Below are positions 13,501 to 24,499 of a DNA stretch of 64,000 bases, piece by piece. The stretch is from Nectonema munidae. Lineage: Eukaryota > Nematomorpha > Nectonematoida > Nectonematidae. Both the position numbers and the translations under genes were made by a program. Numbering within the stretch: position 1 is the first letter of the stretch; every line of letters starts with the position of its first letter. The stretch spans positions 434,001 through 498,000 of the forward strand of contig JAUIRK010000536.1 of NCBI GenBank assembly GCA_030549495.1, written 5' to 3'. The notes below the pieces were generated by a model. It did not search any database and was not told where the DNA came from. It saw only the letters and a list, made by a program, of their open reading frames with translations.

Positions 13501-16500
13501 TAAATTTATTCAAGAACAAATAGAAATTTGAATACAAAAAGAGCATAGAATGGAGAGGTGGAGCAAATTTAGTAGAAGAGTCGGTGTGTAATGATCTTCA
13601 TCATCACTATTAAGTTTGAGCATACAAGCACGGTACTATATCGGATGTGAATTTTTTTGAATCCGCGAATGCAGATATCAAATTTGACATCCTAGAGGAT
13701 GCGGATATCATAATAGTTAAGCTAAGTAAACGCAAGTGTTATACTCTGAAGAATGTAGAGAGAGAGAGATGTCAATGTATGTGTGTTATCATAAAAATGT
13801 TGGATAAAGTAAAAATTCAAAAATTCAGAAAAAACTTTGCGATTTATAAAAAAAGAAAAATGTTATAAAATTGTGGATGCGGATGTTGAAACTTAAATCA
13901 TCAGCAGATGAGGATGTTAAGAACATGTACAAATTTTTGTGGATATGCGATACATCTCTATATAGTCTGTCTATACCATAAATACATATATAAAAACTAT
14001 AAAATTAAAAAATTATTTAGCCCTTTGAGGACCAGAACTTTCAAGACTAATCTTGTTTCCATTTTTAATGGAACAAAATAGGAATTACATCCCTCTTGAC
14101 CTTGAAAAAGGGAATAAAAAAGATTTATGGCATTTTGCCTAAAAGTCTAAGCTGTAATAAAATTAATATAAAGTATCCAATCTATATTGACAAAGCATAG
14201 ATTATAAATCCAGTCATAACACAGCAAGTTATCGACATTATGTAAGTAAACATTTAGTCTGGAGAAATATATATCAGGTACATTAGTTAAAGTGGTTAAC
14301 TCTTGAATAAGAGTGAAAACGCTTGCAGAAGTGTGTAAAGAATTATAACGTCAAAAAATGATTGAGATACGTATCAATAAAGGGGAATAGGGACAAGAAA
14401 TAGAGGATTTGGTACGTGGTTGATGAATGAGCTCTTTTCGAGAAAGGCTCGCTAAGATAAAACGCGTTGCTGAGAAGAGAGAGGGAGCCGGATAAAACAA
14501 CTCTGGCGTTGTTACGCGCTCGAATAGCTGCAATCAAAGCAGGAGATTCAGAAGTGTCTTTGCTGGAACGCTTTCCAGCCTTGCTGCTTTTATCAATCCA
14601 GGAAAATGTTGTGGCAGGAGCTTGCAATATTTTCAACAGCAAATGATTCGACGAGTATTTACGAAGACTAAAATACAGTAAACACCAGATATAACGCTTT
14701 TTATTCAAGAGAAATAAAAAGGAAGAAAAATATAACAAAATAAAATAAAACTTTGCTCTAGAGAGATGTGAGGAAATTTAATAGCAAAATTTTTTGTACT
14801 TAGTGGTAAGCCATTTTCAGATTTCAACGTGTCTATGACCGACTATATTGCAGATCGTAACAAACATATGAAAAAGTAATGCTATGGAGAGCTAAAAAGC
14901 GTGTGAGCTGTGGCATAGCAATTCATAAGCGAAAGGAAAAAACGGTAAATAAAATCAAGGATATAAGCAAAAATATCGATATAGCCTGAAAATTGTTATA
15001 TTCCAATCCAAGTTTAAAAACATACGATTTAAAGCTTAACGGAATACAAAAAGATACCTGATGCCACTAAACAAAACAGGTCGTGCAACTTCTACGCTTC
15101 CAACAATTTCGCGGATCCCTAACAAATTCTCTTGGTCAATTGCCAGCACATTGCTCTAAAAATGTGAAAGATTCTCTGAAAAGTGAATAGCTGATACATA
15201 TTATGGATTTCAAAGCAGAGAGAAATCCTTCAAGGAGATCACAGAGCTCTATAATGACATTAATATAAGGAAAACTCTGAGTAGGAGTCATATATTTTTC
15301 GCTTTAGTAACTCGAGACTCCATCGGTTTATAGCATTTCAAGTTTTAAGCGAAATTAAAATAATCTAAGATTTTTATTTATAATTATTTCAATTTGAAAT
15401 TCTTTAACTCATAACAGTTAGCTACTAAAATATAGCTAGCTTAAATTAATACGTTAATTAGTCTAATAAACGATCTAGTAAACTCTTGATCTACCCAAAA
15501 AATTTGTGAAACTATATTTTGAAAAGGCGTTTGCTTGATATACAAATATGGTCGCATGACTAAATGCTAATGAATAAAAGGGGTGGAAAAATGGCTACGG
15601 AAAAATTCAAGCAAAAAACGATTAATTTCAACCAACGAACAAAATAATTTTTATTTTTCCGTTATTTTTTTTTCATACACATTCTTATCCTCTTCTATTT
15701 AATCTCTTTTAAATATTTAAGTCTCTTATAAATATATATTATGACAACGTGAACTCTCTCTACATCATCAGTTTCTTTATTTTGCATATACAGTAGAAGC
15801 AGGCTAATAGGATCATTGTGAGATGGCCTTTTATGACAACAGTAAGAATAGGCAGCAGAGAATATAAAGTTGGAAGTACTATGATTAAGGATACAAGTGT
15901 TTCCATAAAAAAGATATAATTCCCCCGCTTGTGTCGACTTTGATGCTGGAACAAAACCAAGACCTCGTGGCATCGAAGTTACGTATTTCGCCTACTTTAC
16001 TCAAGCCCCTATGATTAAAAACTGCAATGTTTTTATCCTTTGCTTTCATCGAGTGTTCCCGGAATGAAATTTTAAAGTATGGTGTACAGTACATCGATCT
16101 AGACATTGGATGAATTTTTATAAACTAAGTTTGAATTCTTCATCCCGTTTAAATTCAATAAAAATTTCTTATAGAGATTTCAAGAAAAAGGATTTATCAG
16201 CCGTCCTTTAATTTTGAGTTCAAACAAATCTCCAATTCTGGATAGTAAGCATGATCTTTTGCGTGAATTTATAATTAGAAAAATTTAAGATTGATTGAAA
16301 TTCTGACTACATCAAATTCTTATGCAAAAAGTTGAAAGAATATTCGCTTATACAATACCGACTATTTCGTTCCTTTCGAATGTGTTTTCGTTCAGAACAA
16401 ATCCTGTTTTATACAAGGAAAAAATATTAAAATTCTCGCTACTCCTAGTTCCTCCTACACACGTTTAAAATTTTGATAATAATTTTATAACACTAAATGA

Positions 16501-19500
16501 AAAAGTCATTGTTCATTTAAAATAATGAAAATTATCTTAAACGTTAAAATTTTACCGTTTAAACGTTTGTATGGTTGTGAATTAGGAAGCAAAATATTAG
16601 ACTTCGACAACATATACTTAAAAATTTAAGGAATTTAAACCCAATTCTTATTTCCATCTTTGACTTAAAATAGGTCACTCCATGGCTTACAAAAATTTAA
16701 AAAAAATTCCCATTTTTTTAATATTAAAAAAATAAGAATTGGATACAGACATAAAGGTTTTTGACATTTTAAAACAACTCAAGGTCCGTTATGCAAAATT
16801 GTTAAAAGGGGGTGTTTAAAAGCATAGAAGTTAACAAAGGAATAATCAAATAAAAACATTGAACAAGACATAGGTATTTTCAATTTTCCAATATAGTTTT
16901 AAACTCTTCGTAGAAACGAATTTAATTGCAGCACGATAAACCCTTGGTATAGTTCAAGACGGACCGCAGTTCAAAATTCTTTCCCATCCCTGTAGGTAAT
17001 AACAGTGTAAGCGTATGAATGTGTAAATACGTCAATGCTAGTAGATAGAGAATTGTTGAAATCCATTAAATGCGTTTGAGAATCATCAAATTCAAAGCCA
17101 CATTCTATAGCGAGCAATCTTACGGAATCTCCTAAAAATATATTAGTTTAGAGTTAATTACGTGTATAAAGTATGCTTTAAGAGCATCTTAAATACACAA
17201 TCTATCCTAATTATTTCGAACGCCAGTAATCCAAAGAATTCATGTTTTTTCCAAGTTTTGATTGAAAATTCAAATGATAAAACACCTCAAAGATCAGAAT
17301 CTTTAATCCTAAATTAAGACGCGTTTTTCACGGCTAAAAAACTTATTAATATTTTTTTTCTTCGAAATACTAGCTTTTTATTTATTAAATACGAAAATAA
17401 AAAATTCATAGTTCTCCTGCATTAAGGTTGTACTGATCAAGGCATTGTTTCTGAAATCTGTTATAATTGTACCATGCACATTTATTCTGGATATCATGGC
17501 ACTGTTTTAAACGTTTATATATAGCATTACAAGTTCAAGTTTTAAGTAGTTTTATTTTTAGGTTCAACTTGAAAACTAATTTTTCATTGAGTTTGAAAAT
17601 ATTTGATTTTTTGTTGAGAGAAGATATACATATATTGAATTACACATCTTTTACAAATTTTTCGAGTTTTAAAAAAATTTAAAAATGCAAACTAAAAATT
17701 TATTTTTGTAAAAATATTTATTACCGATCTTAAAAAATTTTCAAGTCGAATGTAAAGATAAAATAAACTCTTAAAATTTGAAAATGCTTCACTTGAATTT
17801 AAAAACATTTCACTTGAATTAGAAAACATTTGGCTTGAAACGCACTAGTTAGCTATTATTCATCACTTCTAGTATCATTTGAGCACTTTTATCTTATTCT
17901 GAATCTAATCTACAATTAAGCGTTTTCTGTTAATACTACAATTAAGGGTGCTTTTTTTCTTCTAAAGTGACAAACTTTCATGGATAAAATTCTAAAGCCT
18001 CCTATTCTAGATATCAAGCCTACTGATGAAGACTCGTAGGAGCAGTGGAAGCATTGGCGGGTTCTTTTGAGGATTTTTTATAACACATACCGGAAAGTAA
18101 TTCAAATAAAATCAATATTTTATTTTGTCATATAAAACCTCATATTTTCAAATGCATCGACAATTTATATGCATTTGAATGAGCCCTTGAGAAGTTAGAA
18201 TCAATTTTTTGTAAGGAATAGTAAAATAGAAAGATGGCGCATTGAATTGTCTTATTTTTCGTATGTCATTTATAGAAAGGGAGAATCAAAGTATGTGGCG
18301 CTTATTCTGCTAGTGTCACCTTGGAATCTCTAGAAAAAGATACATGTTGATTTAGGACATCCAGGAGTAACTCGTCTAACTCATTTGGCCAGGAGTAAAA
18401 ACTTATCTTATTCTGTAATATAAATTAAAAATATAGTGTCAAAATGTAAAGTTTGTGCTCAGGTAAAACCTAAATTTTATACCCCAAAAAGTCTTTATTG
18501 TGTTAATGCTCAAGGTCCATTTCAAAAGCTGAATGTGATTTTAAAGGACTTTTTCGCAGTTCAAATATTTATTAGTGATAGCAAACGAGTATTCACGTTT
18601 TACTTGGGCTCATAAATGCAAGGAGTGCTCATCTCAAAGTGTAATATATTCGTTAACAAAACTTTTTTGCATGTTTGGATTTCCACAAATAATACATACA
18701 GATAACGCTTAAGCATTTGTATGTCAAGATATTAAAAGATATTTTTTAAAAGATTAATATTTCTCACACTACTTCTATACCCTATAATCCAAAGGGAGAT
18801 AGCCAAATTGAAAGGTATAACGGGATATTATGAAAAATGATACTCTTAAATTTGCGTAATAAAAATTTAGAGACTAAGTACTGGAAAGAAGTTTTAGATA
18901 TTTCCCTTCATGCAGTAAGATCTTTGTAGTGCACACCTTTCAACTCTACTCCTCATGAAAGAATATCTCTCTTTCCTCGAAAAACAGGAAATGGCACTTC
19001 GCTACCGATTTCATTGGCACAACCTGGAAAAGTTCTGCTGAGAAAACAAGGTGTATCAAGCAAGTTAGATGATGGCATGGAAATAGTGGAGCTACAACAC
19101 ACAACCCCTACACATGCCTCCATTCCCCGAAGACAAGGAAGAAAGCTCTGAAGAAAAAAGTCCTGACATTCAAGACACTTCTGACGAAAGCCAAGACTCT
19201 TCACCACAGTCAGAAAAAGACTCAGATATCAGCAAAAGAAGGATACCCCAAAGAGAAAGAAAACCTTTTCTTAGATTCCATTATTAGATGTTTTTGGAGG
19301 GGAAAATTGTATTGATCAAGGCATTGCTTCTGAAATCTGTTCACATTTATTCTGGACTTCAAGGCACTGTTTTATTCGTGTATATATACGCACTAGTTAG
19401 CTATTATTCATAACTTCTAGCATCATTTAAGCTTTAAAGTTAAGATATCAGTCTGATCACTTTCTTTTGAAGAACAAAAACCTTGTATAGATTAGAGTGT

Positions 19501-20391
19501 CTCCAATTTAAAAGATTGTAAAAAATATGAGGAAGAAAATATGATTTATAAAGATGTATTAAAGTATTTCTATTTAATTTGTTCTTTAATAATCGGAAAA
19601 TACCTACTAGTGAAGCTAACTTTGAACAAACGAAATTTAGTAAGCTAGTATTTTTAGTCCAATTTTGGCCTTTTGCAATTCTATTATGTCTTTTGGCAAT
19701 TCTATTAGAATTTAAATTTTGGATTTTATTGTGTAGATATGTTTTATTTTTATTTAATCTGAAAAATGTTAAAATATCAAAAAAAGTTTTAATAAAAATG
19801 ACACATATCAAGACAATGTAAGTAAAATAAAAAATTAAATCTGGATAGAATTGCAAAAAGAAAAACTTTAACCAAAAATGGAATAAAACAATTTTATATA
19901 ATTATTATATCAATAGATTATTTCTAATGTAAGAATTTTGGTTTAAAGATTCTAGATAGAAGAGGTATTGGCGTATTATGTATGGTAAAATAAAGAGCTT
20001 TTATAAACTCAAAAACTAATCCATTTAAATTCAGCTTTATAATTCGGATTCTTAACGATTCGAGCAAACTTGGGGAAAAAATCTTGGAATACTGAGGGTT
20101 GAGTGTAAATAAATAATTTGGTAACCTAAATTTGAGGAGCCTGCCACAAATAGGTTTCCACCAGAATCAACAAAATCCAAAAGACCTTTTACATTTAATT
20201 GTCCACCAAATTCTAAAAAAATGAAAAGAAAAAGGCTTAAGAAAAATAAGTAGATGTAGAGATGATAGAAATGCTTTTACGATCAACAGAGGGAGCCAAT
20301 AAAATAATGTTTGCGTAGAAAAATTCGCCATATTTCTGAATAGAGAGATGAGGATCATCAGCCATTTTGAATTCAAGTTGAAACCCATTTT
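10343..20391 (-). CDS. DDOST: DDOST/OST48, oligosaccharyltransferase 48 kDa subunit (5' part missing)
   Basis: Nine minus-strand exons give about 402 residues that align in order with DDOST (yeast Wbp1), a non-catalytic subunit of the ER oligosaccharyltransferase that transfers the dolichol-linked glycan to asparagines. Exons, 5' to 3': 20391-20281, 20212-20126, 17131-17031, 15155-15058, 14667-14416, 12348-12201, 11875-11752, 11278-11172, 10522-10343. All junctions are GT..AG and phases match throughout. Hallmarks are the conserved [12 protein letters not shown], the luminal block [15 protein letters not shown], a single hydrophobic anchor near the C-terminus, and a final KNKKD that fits a K(X)KXX ER-retrieval signal. 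The N-terminal exon(s) with the signal peptide and the LLDN region (about 60 aa) were not found; they should lie upstream of 20391. Introns hold a fossil LTR element and a LINE tail. Confidence 0.93.
11172..11278 (-). CDS. DDOST: DDOST exon h
   Basis: Encodes [20 protein letters not shown] then [15 protein letters not shown], the best conserved stretch of the protein (human [28 protein letters not shown]). Acceptor TTAACAG, donor GTATTT. Phase 1 in and 0 out. Confidence 0.95.
11752..11875 (-). CDS. DDOST: DDOST exon g
   Basis: Encodes [18 protein letters not shown] and [18 protein letters not shown], as in human YSIVIEQLSNGKWVPF..DDIQLEFVRIDPFVRTFL. Acceptor AACTTTAG, donor GTTTAT. 124 nt, phase 0 in and 1 out. 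Confidence 0.93.
12201..12348 (-). CDS. DDOST: DDOST exon f
   Basis: Encodes [20 protein letters not shown], then [17 protein letters not shown] and NMYTILDEV. It matches the human [20 protein letters not shown] region and the YTVTDLVEY segment. Acceptor GCCGTAG, donor GTATGT. Phase 2 in and 0 out. Confidence 0.92.
12350..14415. other. DDOST intron, no element firmly identified
   Basis: AT-rich intron. Around 13630-13960 the phrase GATGCGGATATC and variants recur at least three times, hinting at a worn MITE, but no clear ends were found. Nothing else is recognisable. Confidence 0.4.
14416..14667 (-). CDS. DDOST: DDOST exon e (largest)
   Basis: The 252-nt exon carries the most diagnostic block: [17 protein letters not shown] and, further on, [20 protein letters not shown]. 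Human has [21 protein letters not shown]. Acceptor TATTTTAG, donor GTACCA. Phase 2 in and out. Confidence 0.93.
15058..15155 (-). CDS. DDOST: DDOST exon d
   Basis: Encodes [20 protein letters not shown] then [12 protein letters not shown], corresponding to human [27 protein letters not shown]. Acceptor TTTTTAG, donor GTATCT, 98 nt, phase 0 in and 2 out. Confidence 0.88.
17031..17131 (-). CDS. DDOST: DDOST exon c
   Basis: Encodes (G)[19 protein letters not shown] and continues to STSID. Compare human [20 protein letters not shown]. The donor GTATTT after GAC was chosen because it keeps the length to the next block (DQENLL) within one residue of the human protein; a later GTTATT would add seven residues. 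Confidence 0.85.
17429..17884 (+). repeat. left LTR of the fossil element, with extra internal segment
   Basis: Begins TGTACTGATCAAGG and ends with the shared CACTAGTTAGCTATTATTCA block. Relative to the right repeat it holds about 310 extra bases (about 17525-17840, AT-rich, with AAAACATTT.ACTTGAATT phrases), which looks like an insertion into this copy or a loss from the other. Confidence 0.65.
19308..19432 (+). repeat. right LTR of the fossil element
   Basis: Begins TGTATTGATCAAGG and shares most of its length with the two outer parts of the left repeat. The many differences between the two repeats suggest an old insertion, though composition makes dating unreliable by eye. Confidence 0.65.
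19440..19856 (-). mobile_element. LINE fragment, end of reverse transcriptase ORF
   Basis: The minus-strand frame ends with [32 protein letters not shown] and [11 protein letters not shown], the pattern that closes ORF2 of Jockey/CR1-type LINEs (lYkslilPhl.Yg...lQkkaiR.i). The part encoding the catalytic YADD is absent here, so this is a fragment. It may belong to the same group as the piece at 54255-54575. It sits in the DDOST intron next to the fossil LTR element. Confidence 0.7.
20126..20212 (-). CDS. DDOST: DDOST exon b
   Basis: Encodes [19 protein letters not shown] and [10 protein letters not shown]. The split codon C|AA with exon a gives Gln. Acceptor TTTTTTAG, donor GTTACC. Length 87 nt, phase 1 in and out. 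Confidence 0.9.
20281..20391 (-). CDS. DDOST: DDOST exon a (first exon found)
   Basis: Encodes [15 protein letters not shown] and [18 protein letters not shown], matching the human stretch GFELTFKTADDPSL..KYGEFLYDNLIIFSPSVE. Acceptor TTTAAG before 20391, donor GTAAAAGC after 20281. It enters and leaves in phase 1, so one coding nucleotide of the missing upstream exon precedes it. Confidence 0.9.
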
Positions 20392-22019
20392 CTTAAAGAA
20401 ATAAAGAAAATGTAGTAGTTTGCAAAAAAATATTATAGAACGGGTTTTAAAAGATGTGATTCAAAATTGATTTGGAGGCAAGAAAAATTAAAATTAAAAA
20501 ACCTACATTAAAACCTAAATTTTAATATAATGAGTGGATTATTTAAGTTCCTGCTTATAAAGAAATTAAGCTAATTAAGCTCGACAAGTGATTTTTGGTA
20601 TTCAAATTAATTCCAATTAAAAAAGATATCGTCTACATCATGCTAGTATATAAAGAGTAGATAAAAATATATATAATTAATCATAGCTCTTACAACGTCG
20701 TAATTATAGAGCACTTTCACTTGCCGTCCCAGTTTCGGCTCCCACCACCTCAGAAATGGAAACTTTTAATGTGTTTATATTTGATTAAAATTGCCCAGCA
20801 TGAAGAATTTTATACACCCTCATCTTCTGTCTTATTTAAATTCAAAGATTCACTATTGAATTAAGGTCAAGTTGGGAGGGGGAGGAGTGGGGGCGTAAAA
20901 CTCCTATTTTAATTTTTTTTATCATAATACATCTCTATATGGATAAAATAAACTACATGATCATGTCACTTCGCTAAATCTTTGTTTCGCGAAATATTAT
21001 TGATACTATAAATTAGCGATCGACAACTTGCAACTCAAATGAGGCCCATAACGAATTTCTAGGTAACTAATATCAGAAGTACAAAAATACATTTTTCTGA
21101 GAATCTTATTTAGTCAAGGCTTGAATTTTGAAAAAATATAGGTTTTCAAATTTCAACGTATTTACTATATTCATCTGTATTATAATTAGGAAATAATGAA
21201 AAAGATGTCACCTTAATATAAATTTACATACTATTAAAAAGTGCAAAAAAACGAGCGCAAAGGGACAAATGGCTTTCCTTGAACTATGGGACCACTGTTA
21301 TATGAAAAAGGTAGAATGAGTTTCCCAGTTTACGAAAGGTTTCTCACCCTTTTATTTTTACATTTAGAATGCGAATTCAAAGTAACTTAGTAAAAAACAT
21401 AAAAAAAATATTTCTTGATTATTAAAAATTTTAACCCCCCTTTTCTGTTTCAAATTCATGGCTACGCTAGTGGGGAATTCAAGTCTATCCATGATTGCTT
21501 TTTAAAACATAGCATATAATATAATATTTATTTTATTTATTTATTATTTATTGCATAAAAAAATTTTTATATTTCACTTATTATAGCTTAAAAGCAAAGA
21601 TAAATAAATAAATAGAAACCTTTTATATCACTTAAAAAAAGAGAAAGTGATTCTTTTAATCTAAGATCTTCTAATAAAACTAATGTCTTTTTTTCTAGTA
21701 AATAAGCAATTGAAAAACTTAAAATAAAAATCAAAAATTTAAACACGTTTTCCATTTGTAGTAGAGTAAAATATTATTAACAAAAATAATAAAAATTAAT
21801 TTATCATTGTTCTCATAGATTAGATAAAATAATAGGAATTTCAATGTAGAATAAATAAATTTTGTCTGTAGAAACTTATAGCTTTGGAAGTGTATGGTAT
21901 CGATCTAATCATACTTTTTCATTTATTAACGATTAAATCTGAATTCTGTTACCTTTTGATGCAATCTCAAAAAATAGAACCTATTTGTTCTCTAATATTA
22001 ACCTCTAAAATCTATACCT

Positions 22020-22205
22020 TTTCATGTTCAAATTGGTACTAAGCAAGTTCAAATAGGCACTAAGCATTAGCACTAAGCAAATTCAAATTGGTACAAAACA
22101 AATTCAAATTGGCACAAAGTTAATTCAAATTGGCACAAAGCTAATTCAAGTTGGCACAAAGCTAATTCAAATTGGCACTAAGCAAATTCAAATTGGTACT
22201 AAGAA
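22020..22205. repeat. 21-bp tandem repeat, about 8 copies
   Basis: The unit CAAATTGGCACTAAGCAAATT varies at a few sites (GGTACT/GGCACA, AAGC/AAGT) and repeats about eight times. It has no spacer structure and no coding potential beyond the repeat. Next to it, a segment of about 55 bp (TTTTAATTAAGATATATACA..) is duplicated at 22230-22320. Confidence 0.85.
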
Positions 22206-22439
22206 AATTAAAAGATTTTGCTATTAATAATATTTTAATTAAGATATATACATTTTCAAGTTTAAGCTATTAATTAATATTTTAATCAAGATATATACAT
22301 TTTCAAGTTTAAGCTAATTCAAATATAATTAAATAAACCAAATAACCTTATATTTAATGAAAATTTTATTTAACTAAAAAAAATCCATCTTCCATGTTTA
22401 AAATTTTAAAGGCATTCTCTAAATTTTTTTTATAAATTT

Positions 22440-22640
22440 ATTACAATGAACCAGAAAAATTGCAAGATTCAGAAATAATTTTTTCCAATTCACGAAGTCT
22501 GAATTCATATCTTGGTAGTTCTGAAACTTTTCCTCTTCTAAAAGAAACGGCATTTTTCGGCAAGTTTTTCTTTTCATTTTTATTAATTTCCCATATGTTT
22601 TCTATAGGACTCAACATTGGAACAGAGTATTAAAATTTAA
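22440..22640 (-). mobile_element. DDE transposase fragment (Tc1/IS630-like C-terminus)
   Basis: The minus strand reads YSVPMLSPIENIWEINKNEK followed by charged residues to a stop. P.LSPIEN.W is the block around the last catalytic Asp/Glu in Tc1/mariner/IS630-type transposases. The expected upstream parts are not clear. A weak continuation may lie at 22741-23050, where the minus strand has a QVCFFDEN-like string, but frames do not hold together. Relic. Confidence 0.5.
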
Positions 22641-23539
22641 AAATCTTTGAGCAGATTAAATTCAATATTGATTTGAAATGAAAATATAATTTAAATATTT
22701 TTTAATAATAAAAAGTTTTTATACTCGACTGCTCCTTTTTTTGAATTTTTCAGCACCACTCAGGATACTTATTAAACTTTGTTTAATTCCTTTCAAAATT
22801 ATTATAGAATTTTCTTCAATTAAAGAAATGTTCTTTATGAAAAGCTTCAAATTTAGAATATATAGGTTCACCTCTTGTATCATCTTAACAATTTGTAATC
22901 TGTTGTTTTACTTACACTTTAGCTCAATTTCTCCAATCACAAACAGCTTTAATTTAATTTTTCTTTTTTTGATAGGGTGTTTTCATCGAAAAAGCACACT
23001 TGCTCCGATTGTATCGAACTATAAGGAAAGTAGGGTAGGACTTTTTACACAAATACACCCAAATATAACCAAATACACACAAATATTTTCTTTATTTACA
23101 AATAAGAACTTGAAATTAAAAATAATATTAAATAAATGCTTAAAATAAAAAGATACACAGATATTTAAGTTTGAACGAGCTCTGGTAATAGAGTATTGTT
23201 ATATATTTTTATGTCACCCATTTTCTTGCCAGGCCACACATATTAGTAATTATTTAAATTTTAAAAAAAAAGATTAATTTTTTATAATTCAATATTAAAT
23301 TTATAATTTTATATTAGTTTTATTCTGAGAATAATTCTTCTATGCATATTTAACTTATTCTTTGAATATTTAAATTTGTTTTCATCTTGTATTTGGGTAA
23401 AAAGTCTCACCCGTAGAAAATTGGCTGAATTATATCTCTTCAAATTTCGTGACTTTTCTTATAATACTATTTTCATGGTAGTTGAATGACTCTTTCGTGT
23501 CAAATACTGTCAATCAAAAGTTAAAACTTTTTATATTTC

Positions 23540-24490
23540 ATTTTTTCAATAAACATGGCTACTTTTTAGAAAATATCTATCAAAATTTTGATTGAGGAAA
23601 AATATATCTAATAAAATATACTTTCAAATTTTAATTAAAATATGTTTTTATACTAAATCGGCTATGCTCGTTTCATTTCTGGACTAATTTTTTACATTTA
23701 GAATTTGAAATTACCTATAAGTGTTAATCAAATTCGCGATTTACTTCTAAAAATTGTTTCAAAAATATTCATTCAAATTTTGCAGGAAAATATTTTTTAT
23801 ACCAAACCTAACATGCTAGTTTTATTTCTGGACTCAGATTTTGAATTTAAGGTTTGAAAATATCTTATTGTTAATAAAATTTGCGGCTTCGTCTGAAAAC
23901 TGTTTCTAAAAATATTATCTAAAATTTTATATGAAATATATATTTTTATACCAAATCAAAGATGTTAGTTTCATTTCTGGACTCAATTTTACATTTAGAA
24001 TTTGAAAATACCTATGTGACAATCAAATTTGCGGTTTATAAGATTTGCCTCCAAAAATATTGATTCAAATTTTACATGAATATGTTTTTATTCCAAATCG
24101 ATCATGCTGGTTTCAATTCTGGATTAAGTTTTAGCATTTAGATATTTTAATTTCTGGTTTACGTCTAATATATACAAAAATATTTTTGAAATTTAAAAAA
24201 TTTTTGTTTTTAAACCAAGTTAAAGATGTTGGCTTCATTTTTTGACTCAGTTTTCGCATTTAGAATTTCAAAATATCTAAAGGCATTAATCAGATTCGCG
24301 GTTTACGTCTAAAAACTCTCTCCAAAAATATTTTCAAAATTTCAAATAAAATATCTGTTTTTATAGTAAAACGACTATGCTTATTTTTTCTGTACTCCAT
24401 AGAGAAAATACGTTTAAAAATACGGAAAAATAGGGTTAAAAAATATCTGGAAGTGTCAACAATTAGTGATGTTGTATGTCTGAAAATCAA
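23540..24490. repeat. tandem array of about 150-bp units, about six copies
   Basis: The phrase TTCATTTCTGGACT and variants recurs near 23671, 23821, 23970, 24113, 24235 and 24385, spaced about 120-150 bp. Each is followed by a TTTTACATTTAGAATTTGAAA block, an AATCAAATTCGCGGTTTACG block and AAAAATATTTTCAAAATTT. Units are considerably diverged. A related dimer with the same right-hand flank (TTAGTGATG..TATG.CTGAAAAT) lies at 51224-51500, so the array is part of a dispersed element. Confidence 0.8.
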
Positions 24491-24499
24491 TTCTGTAAA

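Larger units (their letters stand above)
17429..19432 (+). mobile_element. fossil LTR retrotransposon, probably Ty3/Gypsy-like, within DDOST intron
   Basis: Two related end repeats (17429-17884 and 19308-19432), both starting TGTA.TGATCAAGGCATTG, bracket an internal region whose middle (about 18340-18960) looks like the remains of a retroelement integrase: a His/Cys zinc-binding-like part followed by core-like text. A purine-rich run precedes the right repeat. The interior is much shorter than a whole element and clearly broken many times, with gag and reverse transcriptase not recognised, so it is an old, internally deleted relic. Family assignment is tentative because only integrase-like text remains. 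It lies in the intron between DDOST exons b and c, in the opposite orientation to the gene. Confidence 0.65.

Noticed and set aside
15695-16106. Overlapping minus-strand frames in the DDOST intron as an additional exon or gene
   Set aside because: No domain, no phase-compatible acceptor/donor pair, and the DDOST protein is already continuous across this intron.
20690-20780. Missing DDOST N-terminal exon (minus strand text RWWEPKLGRQVKVLYNYDV before a GTAAGA)
   Set aside because: The resemblance to the LVLLDNL region is superficial, an in-frame stop lies close upstream, and the junction phase (0) does not fit the phase-1 start of the next exon.
22020-22205. CRISPR-like direct repeats
   Set aside because: The units are contiguous with no unique spacers, and the window is eukaryotic.
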